DNA from: Piscinibacter sp. XHJ-5
GTDB taxonomy: Bacteria > Pseudomonadota > Gammaproteobacteria > Burkholderiales > Burkholderiaceae_C
Assembly (NCBI RefSeq): GCF_029855045.1
Contig: NZ_CP123228.1
Location: forward strand, 3,162,001-3,226,000
Length of the DNA stretch: 64,000 nucleotides
Direction: 5' to 3'
The position numbers were made by a program, and so were the translations under genes. Below the pieces are notes generated by a model, which worked only from the letters and a program-made list of their open reading frames with translations, had not been told where the DNA came from and ran no database searches. Positions 22,900 to 32,139 of this stretch are shown here, piece by piece; position 1 is the stretch's first letter; every line of letters starts with the position of its first letter.

Positions 22900-25038
22900 T
22901 CACGAGTCGGGCACCGTCTCCAGCTCGGCCAGCCACACCACCGCCTCCGAGTCGCTGGGCGCGCGCCAGTCGCCGCGGGGTGACAACGAACCGCCCGAGC
23001 CGATCTTGGGTGCGTTTGGAATGCAGCTGCGCTTGAACTGGCTGGTGCGGAAGAAGCGGAACAGGAAGTTCCGCAGGTGCCGCTTGATGTCGGCCAGCGT
23101 GTAGGCGTTGCGCTCGGCATGCTGCGCGTCGGGCCAGGCGCCGGCGTCCGGGTCGTGCCAGGCGGCGTGGGCCAGGAAGGCCACCTTCGACGGGGCAAAG
23201 CCGAAGCGCAGCGTGTAGTACAGGTGGAAATCCTGCAGCTCGTACGGACCCACGGCGCTTTCGCTGCTCTGGAGCTTCTCGTCCTTCGCGGCGCTGGGGA
23301 CCAGCTCGGGACTGATCTCGGTGTCGAGGATGTCGAGCAGCACGCGGCTGCCGTCCGCGCCCACCTGCTCGGTATCGGCGACCCAGCGCAGCAGATGGCG
23401 AATCAGCGTCTTCGGCACGCTCGCGTTCACGCCGTAGTGCGACATGTGGTCGCCCACGCCGTAGGTGCACCAGCCGAGCGCCAGCTCGCTCAGGTCGCCG
23501 GTGCCGATGACGATGCCGTTGTGCAGGTTGGCCAGGCGGAACAGGTGGCTGGTGCGTTCGCCCGCCTGCACGTTCTCGAAGGTGACGTCGTACACGGGCT
23601 CGCCGCCGGCGAACGGATGGCCGATGTCCCTGAGCATCTGCTCGCAGCTCGCCCGAATGTCGATCTGCTTCGCTTCGCAGCCGATAGCCTTCATCAGCCG
23701 CCACGCCTGATCGAGCGTGCGCGAGCTCGTGGCGTAGCCTGGCATCGTGTAGGCAAGGATGTTGGTGCGCGGCAGCTCGAGGCGGTCCATCGCCTTCGCG
23801 CAGACCAGCAGCGCGTGCGTGGAATCGAGGCCGCCCGACACGCCGATGACGACCTTCTTGATGCCGGTGGCGGCCAGTCGCTGCTCCAGCGCCTGCACCT
23901 GGATGTTGTAGACCTCGCCGCAGCGCTCGTCGCGCCGTGCCGGATCGGCCGGCACGTACGGAAAGCGCTCGACGATGCGCGCGAGCGGCAGCGGCCGCGC
24001 GGCCGGGATCTCGAGCTCGAAGCCGATGTGGCGGAACGCAGTCCGGTCCGCGTGACGCGCAGCCGAGGCGCCGAAGCTGGTCTGCCGCATGCGCTCGCGC
24101 GACAGCCGCTCGAGGTCGACGTCGGCGGTGATGAAGTGCGACGCATCGCTGAAGCGCTCGGACTCGGCGAGCATCTCCCCGTTCTCGTACGCGAGCGCCT
24201 GGCCGTCCCAGGCGAGGTCGGTGGTCGACTCGCCGAGTCCGGCCGACGAATAGAGATAGGCGGCGATGCACCGCGCCGATTGCGATCTCACGAGCTGGTG
24301 GCGGTACCCCGACTTGCCCACCGTGATGTTGGAGGCGGACAGGTTCACCAGCACGGTGGCCCCGGCGAGCGCCGCATACGAGGAGGGCGGGATGGGCACC
24401 CAGACGTCCTCGCAGATCTCGACGTGGAACTTGAACAGCGGCAGGCCGGATGCCTCGAACAGCAGGTCGGCGCCGAAGGGCACCTCCTGTCCCAGCAGCG
24501 CGATCTCGGTGGAACGCGCATGGTCGGCGGGGTTGAACTGGCGCGCTTCGTAGAACTCGCCGTAGTTCGGAAGGTAGGTCTTGGGCACCACGCCGAGCAC
24601 GCGGCCTCGGTGCACCACCGCGGCGCAATTGAACAGCAGGTGGTCGACGCGCACAGGCAGTCCCACGATGGCCACCGCAGCGCATTGCGCGGACGCTGCG
24701 ACGACGGTGGCGAGGGCCTGCTCGCAGGCGTCGAGCAGCGCACGCTGGTGGAACAGGTCGTCGCAGGTGTAGGCCGGCAGTCCGAGCTCCGGAAAGGCGA
24801 CCAGCACCGCGCCTTGCGACGCCGCCTCGAGCAGCAGCCGCGACGTCTCCGCGGCGTTGAATGCAGGATCGGCGATTCGGCAGCGCGGAACGGCGACCGC
24901 CGTGCGCGCGAAGCCGTGGCGATAGAGGTTGTCGAAAGGAAGGGCGGCGTTCAAGTGGAGGGCGGCTGGAGCCTGTCGGGGAGGGCGTCTGAAGCATACC
25001 GCCGGGCGGAGGGCGGCGCATTGACAGGGGCGGCTCAT
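22900..25038 (-). CDS. nadE: Glutamine-dependent NAD+ synthetase
   Basis: This enzyme converts deamido-NAD to NAD using glutamine. The N-terminal nitrilase-type glutaminase domain has the Glu-Lys-Cys triad in [19 protein letters not shown] and HVEICEDVW. The C-terminal synthetase has the PP-loop [14 protein letters not shown]. Family members begin near FYNLYxHGFxR, here [15 protein letters not shown], so the first 35 or so residues from ATG 25038 (712 aa in total) may be non-native. A TTG just before [11 protein letters not shown] is the alternative start. Confidence 0.94.
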   Translation of the reverse strand: MSRPCQCAALRPAVCFRRPPRQAPAALHLNAALPFDNLYRHGFARTAVAVPRCRIADPAFNAAETSRLLLEAASQGAVLVAFPELGLPAYTCDDLFHQRALLDACEQALATVVAASAQCAAVAIVGLPVRVDHLLFNCAAVVHRGRVLGVVPKTYLPNYGEFYEARQFNPADHARSTEIALLGQEVPFGADLLFEASGLPLFKFHVEICEDVWVPIPPSSYAALAGATVLVNLSASNITVGKSGYRHQLVRSQSARCIAAYLYSSAGLGESTTDLAWDGQALAYENGEMLAESERFSDASHFITADVDLERLSRERMRQTSFGASAARHADRTAFRHIGFELEIPAARPLPLARIVERFPYVPADPARRDERCGEVYNIQVQALEQRLAATGIKKVVIGVSGGLDSTHALLVCAKAMDRLELPRTNILAYTMPGYATSSRTLDQAWRLMKAIGCEAKQIDIRASCEQMLRDIGHPFAGGEPVYDVTFENVQAGERTSHLFRLANLHNGIVIGTGDLSELALGWCTYGVGDHMSHYGVNASVPKTLIRHLLRWVADTEQVGADGSRVLLDILDTEISPELVPSAAKDEKLQSSESAVGPYELQDFHLYYTLRFGFAPSKVAFLAHAAWHDPDAGAWPDAQHAERNAYTLADIKRHLRNFLFRFFRTSQFKRSCIPNAPKIGSGGSLSPRGDWRAPSDSEAVVWLAELETVPDS

Positions 25039-25155
25039 CGGGGTAAGACTGGTCCGGGACCGGGGGCCGTCGCTGTGTCGACGCGGCGTCGTCCTACACA
25101 CCTCCTGTGGAAACTTCGGCATGGTGAGTCCGGTCTCGCAGACGACATTGCAGAA

Positions 25156-25341
25156 GTGATTCGACTCAACCCCCTTCCCTGGCTGTTCGCTCCGGGCATC
25201 GCTTTGGCGGGCTGGCTGATCGACGGCGCGCCGGGCGCGGTCAAGGCGCTCGTGGGGTGGGTGCTGATCGTCAGCGCGGCCACGCTGTGGGTCATCCTGC
25301 GGCGGCGCTTCGGGCGCGACGAGCTCGACACGCATCCGTAG
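25156..25341 (+). CDS. Small two-helix membrane protein, about 61 aa
   Basis: From GTG 25156 the frame gives two hydrophobic helices, [19 protein letters not shown] and [20 protein letters not shown], followed by a basic [13 protein letters not shown] tail. The hydrophobic pattern looks like coding sequence, but no strong ribosome-binding site supports the start. It lies in the divergent region between nadE and the BrkB-like gene. Function unknown. Confidence 0.4.
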   Translation: MIRLNPLPWLFAPGIALAGWLIDGAPGAVKALVGWVLIVSAATLWVILRRRFGRDELDTHP

Positions 25342-25406
25342 AGCGACGCTGGGCATACCGCTTGCCGTTTCAGCGCAGGAGACACTCTCTCGCGCTGGAG
25401 CAGGCC

Positions 25407-26615
25407 ATGAAGGCGAGACAAGGCGTAGAGCTGCTGAAGAAGACCGTGACGTCCTGGGTCGACGATCGTGCGACCAGCATGGGAGCGGCACTGTCGTACT
25501 ACACCGTCTTCTCGATCGCGCCGCTGCTGCTCATCGTCATCGCCGTGGCGGGGCTGGTGTTCGGAACCGAGGCCGCGCAAGGCGCGATCGTCGGCCAGCT
25601 CGAGGGCCTGCTCGGCGAACGAGGCGCGACCATCGTGCAGGAGCTGCTGCGCAGCGTGTCGGAGCCGAAGAAGGGCGTGATCTCGACCCTCGTCGGCCTC
25701 GTGCTGCTGCTGGTGGGCGCGACCACCGTCTTCGCCGAGCTGCAGGACGACCTCAACCGGATCTGGGAAGCGCCTGCGCGCAACAAGCCGTCCGGTTTGT
25801 GGGGCTGGATCCGCGCACGCATGCTGTCATTCGGAATGATCCTCGGCATGGGCTTCCTGATGCTGGTGTCGCTGGTGATCAGCGCGGCCCTTTCGGCGCT
25901 GGGCGGCTGGTGGGGACCGCTGTTCGGCGGCTGGGAACTGCTGGCCCAGGCGGTGAACTTCGTCGCGAGCTTCGCCTTCGTCACCGCGATGTTCGCGCTG
26001 ATCTACCGCTTCATGCCCGACGTGCACATCCGCTGGCACGACGTCTGGATCGGCGCGGCGGTCACGGCCTTGCTGTTCACGATCGGCAAGTACCTCATCG
26101 GCCTGTACATCGGCAAGAGCAGCGTGGCGTCGGGCTTCGGCGCCGCCGGCTCGCTGGCGGTGCTGCTTCTGTGGGTGTACTACTCCGCGCAGATCTTCCT
26201 GCTCGGCGCCGAGTTCACGTGGGTCTACGCGCACTCGTACGGCTCGCGGCGGACGCAGCCGGCGGCGCCGCATAAGCAGCCGCCGCAGAAGGCGCCGGTG
26301 GCGCCGGCACCGGTGCCGCGCCCGCCCGAGCCGGTTCATGGCGGGGCGCTTGCGGCGCGGGTGCAGCGCAACCCGGTGGGTGCCATCGGCCTGGCCACGA
26401 TGCTCGGAATGGGCACCGCCCTGCTGTGGGAGCGCCGTCGCGCTGTTCCGCGTCGGTCGCCGCCGGTGCGCAGGCGTCGCCCCGAGCCCGAGCCCTCGAC
26501 AGCCGCGAAGCTGGCCAAGGGCATCGCCGCCGGTGCAGCGAGCTTCGCCGGTCAGTCGGTGCTCGCGGCGGTCAAGCGCGGCATGAAGCAGGGCTGGATG
26601 CGCCAGATGTCGTAG
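25407..26615 (+). CDS. YihY/BrkB-family membrane protein
   Basis: A 402-residue inner-membrane protein. The YihY/BrkB domain covers about residues 10-285, with about six helices and the signatures [60 protein letters not shown] and [23 protein letters not shown]. The family was once called ribonuclease BN by mistake; its transport role is unproven. A cytosolic tail of about 115 residues is unusual: a Pro/Ala linker ([18 protein letters not shown]), a short hydrophobic stretch, an Arg/Pro patch and a helical end. Confidence 0.88.
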   Translation: MKARQGVELLKKTVTSWVDDRATSMGAALSYYTVFSIAPLLLIVIAVAGLVFGTEAAQGAIVGQLEGLLGERGATIVQELLRSVSEPKKGVISTLVGLVLLLVGATTVFAELQDDLNRIWEAPARNKPSGLWGWIRARMLSFGMILGMGFLMLVSLVISAALSALGGWWGPLFGGWELLAQAVNFVASFAFVTAMFALIYRFMPDVHIRWHDVWIGAAVTALLFTIGKYLIGLYIGKSSVASGFGAAGSLAVLLLWVYYSAQIFLLGAEFTWVYAHSYGSRRTQPAAPHKQPPQKAPVAPAPVPRPPEPVHGGALAARVQRNPVGAIGLATMLGMGTALLWERRRAVPRRSPPVRRRRPEPEPSTAAKLAKGIAAGAASFAGQSVLAAVKRGMKQGWMRQMS

Positions 26616-26630
26616 GCGGTCTTCCGCCTA
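26613..26630. terminator. Convergent hairpin containing both stop codons
   Basis: TAGGCGG (26613-26619) and CCGCCTA (26624-26630) form a 7-bp stem with loop TCTT. The TAG at the left edge ends the BrkB-like gene, and the CTA at the right edge is the TAG of the leftward dioxygenase. The hairpin could serve both transcripts. Confidence 0.5.
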
Positions 26631-27431
26631 GGAGCGATCCAGCACGAAGGTGTGGGTGAGCGTGTCGCCCATCTCGACCACCAGCGACCGCCTGACGCCG
26701 AACACCACATCCGAATCGAGATACGGGTCCCCGTCGCGGAACAGGTGCGTGGTCAGCGTCTCGTGGCCGTCGGCCTTGATCAGGAAGTGGATGTGTGCCG
26801 GCCGCCAGGGATGCCGGCCGCTGGCGACCAGCATGCGTCCGACCGGGCCGTCGGTCGGCACCGGATAGGCCGTCGGCACGATGGCCCGAAAGCGCAGGCG
26901 TCCTTCGGCATCGGTCTTCATCACGGCCCGCGCCCGGCGGTGCGGGCCGCGCTGCACGTCGTAGAGCCCCTCCTCGTCGGCCTGCCACACGTCGACCTCG
27001 GCGCCGGGCAGCGGCGTGCCGTCGCTCGACCTGACGACCACGTCCACATCGAGCGGCCGCCCCGGCGCCCCGGCGGCGATGTCGCAACCTTGTTCCAGGC
27101 GCGGCGCGTCGTCGACGTGGAACGGCCCGAACACGGTGGCCTCGGTGGCCGCCGCAGACTGCTTCCGGTTCAGCGCCACGGTCAGCATCGACACGCCCAG
27201 CGTGTCCGACAGGAGGATGAACTCCTGCCGCGTGTCGCTGCACATCTGGCCGGTGGCAGTGAGGAAGCGGATGCCTTGCAGCCACTCGTCCTCGGTGAGC
27301 TGCACCTCGCGCACGAAGTCGTGCAGGTGCGTGACCAGGGCGCCGAGAATCTGCTTGAGCCGCGGATCGTCGCAGCCTTCCAGGCTCTCGAGCACGGCGC
27401 CGGTGATCGTGTGTTCGTCGATGTTGCGCAT
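26628..27431 (-). CDS. Hydroxyquinol 1,2-dioxygenase (intradiol type)
   Basis: A 267-residue Fe(III) intradiol dioxygenase that should cleave hydroxyquinol (1,2,4-benzenetriol) to maleylacetate. The four iron ligands are visible: Y157 (EEGLYDVQ), Y189 (PTAYPVP), H213 and H215 (RPAHIHFLI). The N-terminal helical linker domain (about 1-100) and FGPFHVDDAP are typical of the catechol/hydroxyquinol subfamily. Specificity for hydroxyquinol rather than catechol is inferred from the neighbouring maleylacetate reductase. It is the last gene of the leftward aromatic operon, 11 bp after livM. Confidence 0.85.
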   Translation of the reverse strand: MRNIDEHTITGAVLESLEGCDDPRLKQILGALVTHLHDFVREVQLTEDEWLQGIRFLTATGQMCSDTRQEFILLSDTLGVSMLTVALNRKQSAAATEATVFGPFHVDDAPRLEQGCDIAAGAPGRPLDVDVVVRSSDGTPLPGAEVDVWQADEEGLYDVQRGPHRRARAVMKTDAEGRLRFRAIVPTAYPVPTDGPVGRMLVASGRHPWRPAHIHFLIKADGHETLTTHLFRDGDPYLDSDVVFGVRRSLVVEMGDTLTHTFVLDRS

Positions 27432-27442
27432 GACGGCCTCGC

Positions 27443-28519
27443 TCAGGTCAGGGTGCGTCGCGTGGGAAAGAGGGTCCAGCCCCAGCGCTGCTGCGCCCAG
27501 CCCCACAGTCCCTGCTTGAAGAAGATGGTCGCGACGATGGCCAGCAGGCCCAGTCCCATGAGGTACCAGCTTCCGTAGTCGCTGAAGAACTTGTTGAGCG
27601 CCCAGAAGATCAGCGCGCCCACCAGCGGTCCTTCGATGCGTCCGATGCCGCCGATGACGACCATGAAGATCGCGAAGGCCGACCAGTTGACGCTGAAGGC
27701 CGCATCGGGCGAGATGCGCAGGTTGCCGACGAAATACAGCGCACCGGCCAGGCCCGCGCCGAACGCCGCCACCACGTAGACCGCGAGCTTCATGCGCTGC
27801 ACCGCGATGCCCTGCGATTCCGCCGCCGTCTCGTTGTCGCGGATCGCCAGCAAGGCCAGCCCCTGCTTGCTGCGCAGGAAGAGGTAGACCAGCGCGAGGG
27901 CCGCCGCGACGCAGGCCAGCGCGATCCAGTACGTCGTGCTCTCGCGCGTGGCACGGTCGATGCCGCGCAGGGCGACGAGGCTGGTGCCCGATCCGCCGCC
28001 CAGCGCGGAGACGTTCGCGAACGACAGGCGGAACACTTCGGCGATCACCCAGGTTCCGATGGCGAAGTAGCCGCCCTGCAGCCGGAACGCGATCCACGAC
28101 ACCGGAACGGCAACCGCGGCGGCGCCCAATGCCGCGACCGGCACGGCCACGAAGGGATTCATTCCGGCGAAGTTGCCGAGCGCGAGCATCACGTAGCCGC
28201 CGAAGCCGAAGAACGCCTGCTGGCCGATGGACACCATGCCGCCGTAGCCGGCCAGCAGGTTCCACATCATCGCGAAGATGAAGTAGCAGGCGATCTCGAC
28301 GAACTCGCGCATCCAGCTCGATTCGGCCCAGAAGGGCAGCGTGGCGGCGACGCCGACGAGGGCGAGGGCGATCGCGAGTGCCGCGCGCGAGGCATGCGGC
28401 GCGTCCTCCAACCGTTCGGGCCGAGGTGTCCGACCCGGCTCGGCCTGGCGAACGGGCTTGGATGCCTCGGTCGCAACGGCGTTGGCGTGAACCGCCGTGG
28501 TGTGAGGAAGCGTCGCCAT
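27443..28519 (-). CDS. HAAT-family ABC transporter permease, LivM type
   Basis: A 358-residue inner-membrane permease with about ten hydrophobic helices and the LivM signature region (AGYGGMVSIGQQAFFGFGGYVML, then YFAIGTWVIAEVFRL). A 45-residue polar N-terminal extension precedes the first helix. It pairs with the LivH-type permease 6 bp upstream. Branched-chain-type (HAAT) transporters also import aromatic acids and related compounds. Position inside a ring-cleavage operon suggests an aromatic substrate here; this is inference. Confidence 0.9.
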   Translation of the reverse strand: MATLPHTTAVHANAVATEASKPVRQAEPGRTPRPERLEDAPHASRAALAIALALVGVAATLPFWAESSWMREFVEIACYFIFAMMWNLLAGYGGMVSIGQQAFFGFGGYVMLALGNFAGMNPFVAVPVAALGAAAVAVPVSWIAFRLQGGYFAIGTWVIAEVFRLSFANVSALGGGSGTSLVALRGIDRATRESTTYWIALACVAAALALVYLFLRSKQGLALLAIRDNETAAESQGIAVQRMKLAVYVVAAFGAGLAGALYFVGNLRISPDAAFSVNWSAFAIFMVVIGGIGRIEGPLVGALIFWALNKFFSDYGSWYLMGLGLLAIVATIFFKQGLWGWAQQRWGWTLFPTRRTLT

Positions 28520-28525
28520 CCGGAA

Positions 28526-29380
28526 TCACCCCCGAGTCTTCGGAAACAGCCCCTGCGGCCGCACGACCAGCACCAACAGGAACACCAGGTGCCCGAACCA
28601 GATGCCCCAGCCGGGATCCAGCCGGAAGCCGATCTGCTGCGTGAGGCCGAGCAGCATCGCGCCGGCGAAGGTCCCCCAGAACGATCCCATGCCGCCGATG
28701 ATCACCGCCTCGAAGGCGAACAGCAGCAGCAGAGGACCGTCGCTGGGCGACACCGTCGTGCGCAACGCCTGCAGCACGCCGGCCAGCGCGATCAGCACGA
28801 ACGCGATGCCGGTGGCCAGCGCGTAGACCTTCCTGGCGTCGAGTCCCATCAGCTCGGCGATCTCGCGGTCGTCCGACACGGCGCGAAAGGACAGTCCCAG
28901 CGTCGTGCGCTGGAACAGCCACTGCAGCGCGGCCGTGGCGCCCAGCGCAGTGAGGAAGATGACGAGCGGCAGCACGCCGACCGCCGTGTCGGCGATTGCC
29001 AGGCTCTGCGTGCTGAGCCCGCCGCTGTCGAGCGAGCGCGGATCGGCCGAGAAGAGCTCGAGCAGCGCGTTCTGGATCACGATGGCCAGGCCGAAGGTGA
29101 CCACCAGGGACGGCATGGGATCGCGGCCCAGCGTGGCGTTGAGCACGCCGCGCTGCAGCAGATAGCCGGCGCCGAAGGCGATCGGCAGCATCGCCAGCGC
29201 GATCAGCGCGGGATGCATTGCCACCAGCGAAGCGAGCGCGATGGCGCCGAAGGCGGCCAGCACGATGAAGTCGCCTTGCGCCGTATTGGTGAGCCGCATC
29301 ACGCCGAACATCAGCGACTGGCCGAGCGCGAACAGGCAGTACAGGCCGCCGAGCAGCAGGCCCTGGAGCAGGATGTCCAT
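28526..29380 (-). CDS. HAAT-family ABC transporter permease, LivH type
   Basis: A 284-residue permease with the LivH pattern from the N-terminus: MDILLQGLLLGGLYCLFALG, then GVMRLTNTAQGDFIVLAAFGA, and the EAA-like loop DDREIAELMGLDARKVYALA. About eight helices are expected. It is separated by 4-6 bp from its neighbours on both sides, so it is clearly within the operon. It forms the heterodimeric channel with the LivM-type protein. Confidence 0.92.
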   Translation of the reverse strand: MDILLQGLLLGGLYCLFALGQSLMFGVMRLTNTAQGDFIVLAAFGAIALASLVAMHPALIALAMLPIAFGAGYLLQRGVLNATLGRDPMPSLVVTFGLAIVIQNALLELFSADPRSLDSGGLSTQSLAIADTAVGVLPLVIFLTALGATAALQWLFQRTTLGLSFRAVSDDREIAELMGLDARKVYALATGIAFVLIALAGVLQALRTTVSPSDGPLLLLFAFEAVIIGGMGSFWGTFAGAMLLGLTQQIGFRLDPGWGIWFGHLVFLLVLVVRPQGLFPKTRG

Positions 29381-29384
29381 CGCC

Positions 29385-30083
29385 TCAGACCCCGAAATAC
29401 GCCGCGGCGATCTGCTCGCGCGTCAGCTCGCCCGCGCGTCCCTCGAGCGAGACGCGACCTTCCTGGAGGCAGACCAGGCGCTGCGACACCTGCTGTGCCA
29501 TCGCGACGTCCTGCTCGACGATGACCACCGTCATGCCCTCTGCGGCGATCGCCGGCAGCGCGGCGTAGATCTCGCGGATCACGATGGGCGCCAGGCCGAG
29601 CGACAGCTCGTCGCACAGCAGCAGCGCGGGGTTGCTCATCAGCGCGCGCCCGATCGCCGCCATCTGCTGCTGGCCCCCTGACAACGATGTCGCCGGCTGC
29701 CGGCGCTTGTCAGCCAGCACGGGGAACATCGTGTACAGCCGCCCCAGGTTCCACGGGCCCGTGCGGCCACTGCTCGCGCCCAGGCGGAGGTTCTCCTCGA
29801 CGCTGAGGCTGGGGAACAGGCGGCGTCCTTCGGGCACCAGCGCGATGCCGCGACGCACGATCTCGCCGGGCGGCAGGCCGCCGATCGCCGCACCCTCGAA
29901 GACGACGGCATCGCGCGGCACCGGCACCAGGCCGCACAGCGACTTGAGGAAGGTGCTCTTGCCCGCGCCGTTGGCGCCGATGATCGCGACCGTCTCGCCG
30001 TCGTCGAGGCCGAAGTCGATGCCGAACAGCGCCTGCGCGTCGCCGTAGAAGGCCTCGAGGCCGCTGGTGCGCAGCTGCGTCAT
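29385..30083 (-). CDS. HAAT-family ABC transporter ATPase, LivF type
   Basis: A 232-residue ATPase with Walker A GANGAGKST, signature LSGGQQQ, Walker B ALLLCDELSLGLAP and the LivF-like EQDVAMAQQVSQRLVCLQEGRV end. Its ATG overlaps the livG-type stop as ATGA, so translation is coupled. It energises the transporter together with the LivG-type ATPase. Confidence 0.93.
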   Translation of the reverse strand: MTQLRTSGLEAFYGDAQALFGIDFGLDDGETVAIIGANGAGKSTFLKSLCGLVPVPRDAVVFEGAAIGGLPPGEIVRRGIALVPEGRRLFPSLSVEENLRLGASSGRTGPWNLGRLYTMFPVLADKRRQPATSLSGGQQQMAAIGRALMSNPALLLCDELSLGLAPIVIREIYAALPAIAAEGMTVVIVEQDVAMAQQVSQRLVCLQEGRVSLEGRAGELTREQIAAAYFGV

Positions 30084-30805
30084 GCGTGGACCTCCATCCC
30101 CATGTAGACGCGCCGCACCTCGGGGTCCGCCATCACCTCGCGCGGGTCGCCTTCGGCGAGCTTCTGCCCGAAGTTGACGACGAAGAGCCGGTCCGCGATC
30201 GCGAGCAGCGCGTGCACCACGTGCTCGATCCACACCATGGTCACGCCTTGCGCCTTGATGCGCTTCAGCTCGTCGACCAGTTCCTTCGCCTCGTGCTCGG
30301 CGAGTCCGCCGGCGATCTCGTCGAGCAGCAGCAGCTTCGGGCGGGTCGCCAGCGCCCGCGCCAGCTCGAGGCGCTTGCGGTTGAGCAGCGTGAGCCCGCC
30401 GGCGAGGCGGTTGGCGTGCGGCATCAGTCCTGTCTGCACGAGCACCTCGCGGGCGGTGCGCCATGCCTCGCGCTCGGACTGTCCGGCACCGAAGCAGGCA
30501 GCGGTGAGGAGGTTCTCGAACACCGTCATGTGGCCGAAGGGCTGCGGCACCTGGTAGCTGCGGCCGATGCCGCTGCGACAGCGCAGGTGGGGCTTGAGTG
30601 CGGTGATGTCGCGACCGTGGTATTCGATGGTTCCGCGGTCGACGCGCAGGTCGCCGCTGATGAGGTTGAACAGCGTCGTCTTGCCGGCGCCGTTGGGCCC
30701 GAGGATGCCCAGCGTCTCGCCTTCTTTCACCGCGAACGAGATGTCGTCGGTGACCTTGAGCGCGCCGAAGGACTTGCTGACGCCGTGAAGGGCGAGGAGT
30801 GGCAT
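30080..30805 (-). CDS. HAAT-family ABC transporter ATPase, LivG type
   Basis: A 241-residue ATPase with Walker A GPNGAGKTT, signature LTLLNRKRLELARAL (the LivG form replacing LSGGQ), Walker B LLLLDEIAGGLAEHE and the C-terminal LivG motif (EGDPREVMADPEVRRVYMG). ATG 30805 begins MPLLALHGVSKSFGALK; upstream codons come from the dispersed palindrome and are unlikely to be translated. Confidence 0.93.
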   Translation of the reverse strand: MPLLALHGVSKSFGALKVTDDISFAVKEGETLGILGPNGAGKTTLFNLISGDLRVDRGTIEYHGRDITALKPHLRCRSGIGRSYQVPQPFGHMTVFENLLTAACFGAGQSEREAWRTAREVLVQTGLMPHANRLAGGLTLLNRKRLELARALATRPKLLLLDEIAGGLAEHEAKELVDELKRIKAQGVTMVWIEHVVHALLAIADRLFVVNFGQKLAEGDPREVMADPEVRRVYMGMEVHA

Positions 30806-30812
30806 GGCGGTG

Positions 30813-30852
30813 CTCACCCCAGCCCTCTCCCGCAAGCGGGAGAGGGAGTGAG
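30813..30852. repeat. Dispersed GC palindrome between the solute-binding protein gene and livG
   Basis: The core at 30823-30846 has 10-base arms CCCTCTCCCG and CGGGAGAGGG around CAAG, flanked by CTCAC and GTGAG, which extend the dyad. Close variants occur at 34698-34723 and 60881-60925. The type is common in proteobacterial genomes as REP-like elements. Here it lies between the binding-protein gene and the rest of the transporter operon, where it could protect the upstream mRNA. Confidence 0.75.
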
Positions 30853-30866
30853 AACGGTCGCACTCA

Positions 30867-32120
30867 TCAGAGCGTCCGCAGCTTTCCGCCGGTCGGAATG
30901 TTCGTCGCCGCGTCGTTGTTGACGATCGTCAGCTCGACCTTGTACTTGCTGCCCTTGCCCCACTGACCCAGCACCAGCGGCGTCTTGCTGACGTTCTTCA
31001 TGGGACCTGCTCCGCCCCATTTCACCGGACCGACGACCGTGGCGAGGTTCGTCGCCGCGACGGCGTCGCGCACGTCCTTGCCGCTCGTGCTCCTCGATCG
31101 CTTCAGCGCGTCGGCGGCCACCTCGAACAGCGCGTGGGCGAAGCCGATCGGCTGCGTCCACTGCTTCTTCGTGCCGGACTCGTAGGCCTGGGCGAGCGCC
31201 TTCGCGCTCTGCTGCGTGAGGCTGGAGGTGAACGGATGCGAGGGACTCCACCACACCTCGGTGCTGAGGCCGTCGCCCAGTTCGCCCAGCGCCTCTATCG
31301 CGCCCGGGAAGAGCAGAGCCTTGCCGAGGGTGATCACCTTGGGCCGCAGTCCCTGCTGGCGCGCCTGCGTCAGGAAGGTCTTCGCATCGGGCGGGATCAC
31401 CACGCCGGTGATGATCTCGGCGCCGGCTTTCTTGAAGGCCGCGATCTGCGCGCTGAAGTCCTGCGTGCCGTTCTGGAAGCGGCCAGGATCATGCAGCGTG
31501 AAGCCCTGCTGCTGCAGCGGCTTGGGAAAGCCGAGCTCCTTGTCGCCCCAGGCATTGCCGTCGCCGTCATTCGGAAACAGGCCGCCGACCTGCTTGTTGG
31601 TCGTCACGCTCTTCCAGCCGTTGGTGAAGTTGGCGATGACGTCCTCGAGGCCCCAGAAAAAGTGGTAGGTCCAGCTGAAGCCCTTGGCCGGATCGCCCTT
31701 GCGGCCGAAGAACCATGGCTGCCACGGCACCACGGTCGAGACGCAGGGAATCTCGTTGAGCTCGCAGGCATCGCTCACCGGGTTGGCGGTCTCCGGCGTG
31801 CCGGCCGTCAGGACCAGGGCCACCTTTTCCTTGAGGATCAGGTCGTTGGCCACTTCGCCGGCGCGGTTGGGATTGCTCTGGCTGTCCTTCAGCACGATCT
31901 GCACGTCGTGCTTCTTGCCGCCGATGACCAGACCACTCCTGAACGCGCTCTTCATCTGCTCGATGACCCACTTGTCGGCTTCGCCGAAGGGCGCGAGCGG
32001 ACCCGTCTGCGGCGACACATAGCCGATCTTCACGGCGTCGGCGGCCCACAGCCGCGGCGCGACCGTGCCGGCGGCGAGCGCCGCGCTGCCTTGGATCAGT
32101 TGTCGACGGTTCAGGTGCAT
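30867..32120 (-). CDS. HAAT-family ABC transporter substrate-binding protein, Tat-type signal
   Basis: A 417-residue periplasmic type I binding protein (LivK/amide-binding fold) starting MHLNRRQLIQGSAALAAGTV. The NRRQLIQG sequence looks like a twin-arginine signal followed by a hydrophobic segment and AxA (LWAADA). Mature motifs are KIGYVSPQTGPLAPFGEADK, VLKDSQSNPNRAGEVANDL and FTNGWKSVTTNKQVGGLFPNDGDG. The protein selects the transporter's substrate, probably an aromatic acid or phenol here. It is 19 bp downstream of maleylacetate reductase, with an AGGAG ribosome-binding site. Confidence 0.9.
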   Translation of the reverse strand: MHLNRRQLIQGSAALAAGTVAPRLWAADAVKIGYVSPQTGPLAPFGEADKWVIEQMKSAFRSGLVIGGKKHDVQIVLKDSQSNPNRAGEVANDLILKEKVALVLTAGTPETANPVSDACELNEIPCVSTVVPWQPWFFGRKGDPAKGFSWTYHFFWGLEDVIANFTNGWKSVTTNKQVGGLFPNDGDGNAWGDKELGFPKPLQQQGFTLHDPGRFQNGTQDFSAQIAAFKKAGAEIITGVVIPPDAKTFLTQARQQGLRPKVITLGKALLFPGAIEALGELGDGLSTEVWWSPSHPFTSSLTQQSAKALAQAYESGTKKQWTQPIGFAHALFEVAADALKRSRSTSGKDVRDAVAATNLATVVGPVKWGGAGPMKNVSKTPLVLGQWGKGSKYKVELTIVNNDAATNIPTGGKLRTL

Positions 32121-32139
32121 GGCTGTCTCCTCGTTGTGA

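Noticed and set aside
25039..25491. N-terminal extension of nadE to 863 residues.
   Set aside because: NAD synthetases are about 550-700 residues and start near the NLYRHGF motif. The extension overlaps the divergent small gene and BrkB-like gene.
27432..28922. A long N-terminal extension in the frame of the hydroxyquinol dioxygenase, suggesting a 764-aa fusion.
   Set aside because: The extension is an out-of-frame reading of the livM and livH genes. The dioxygenase has its own ATG at 27431 and normal length.
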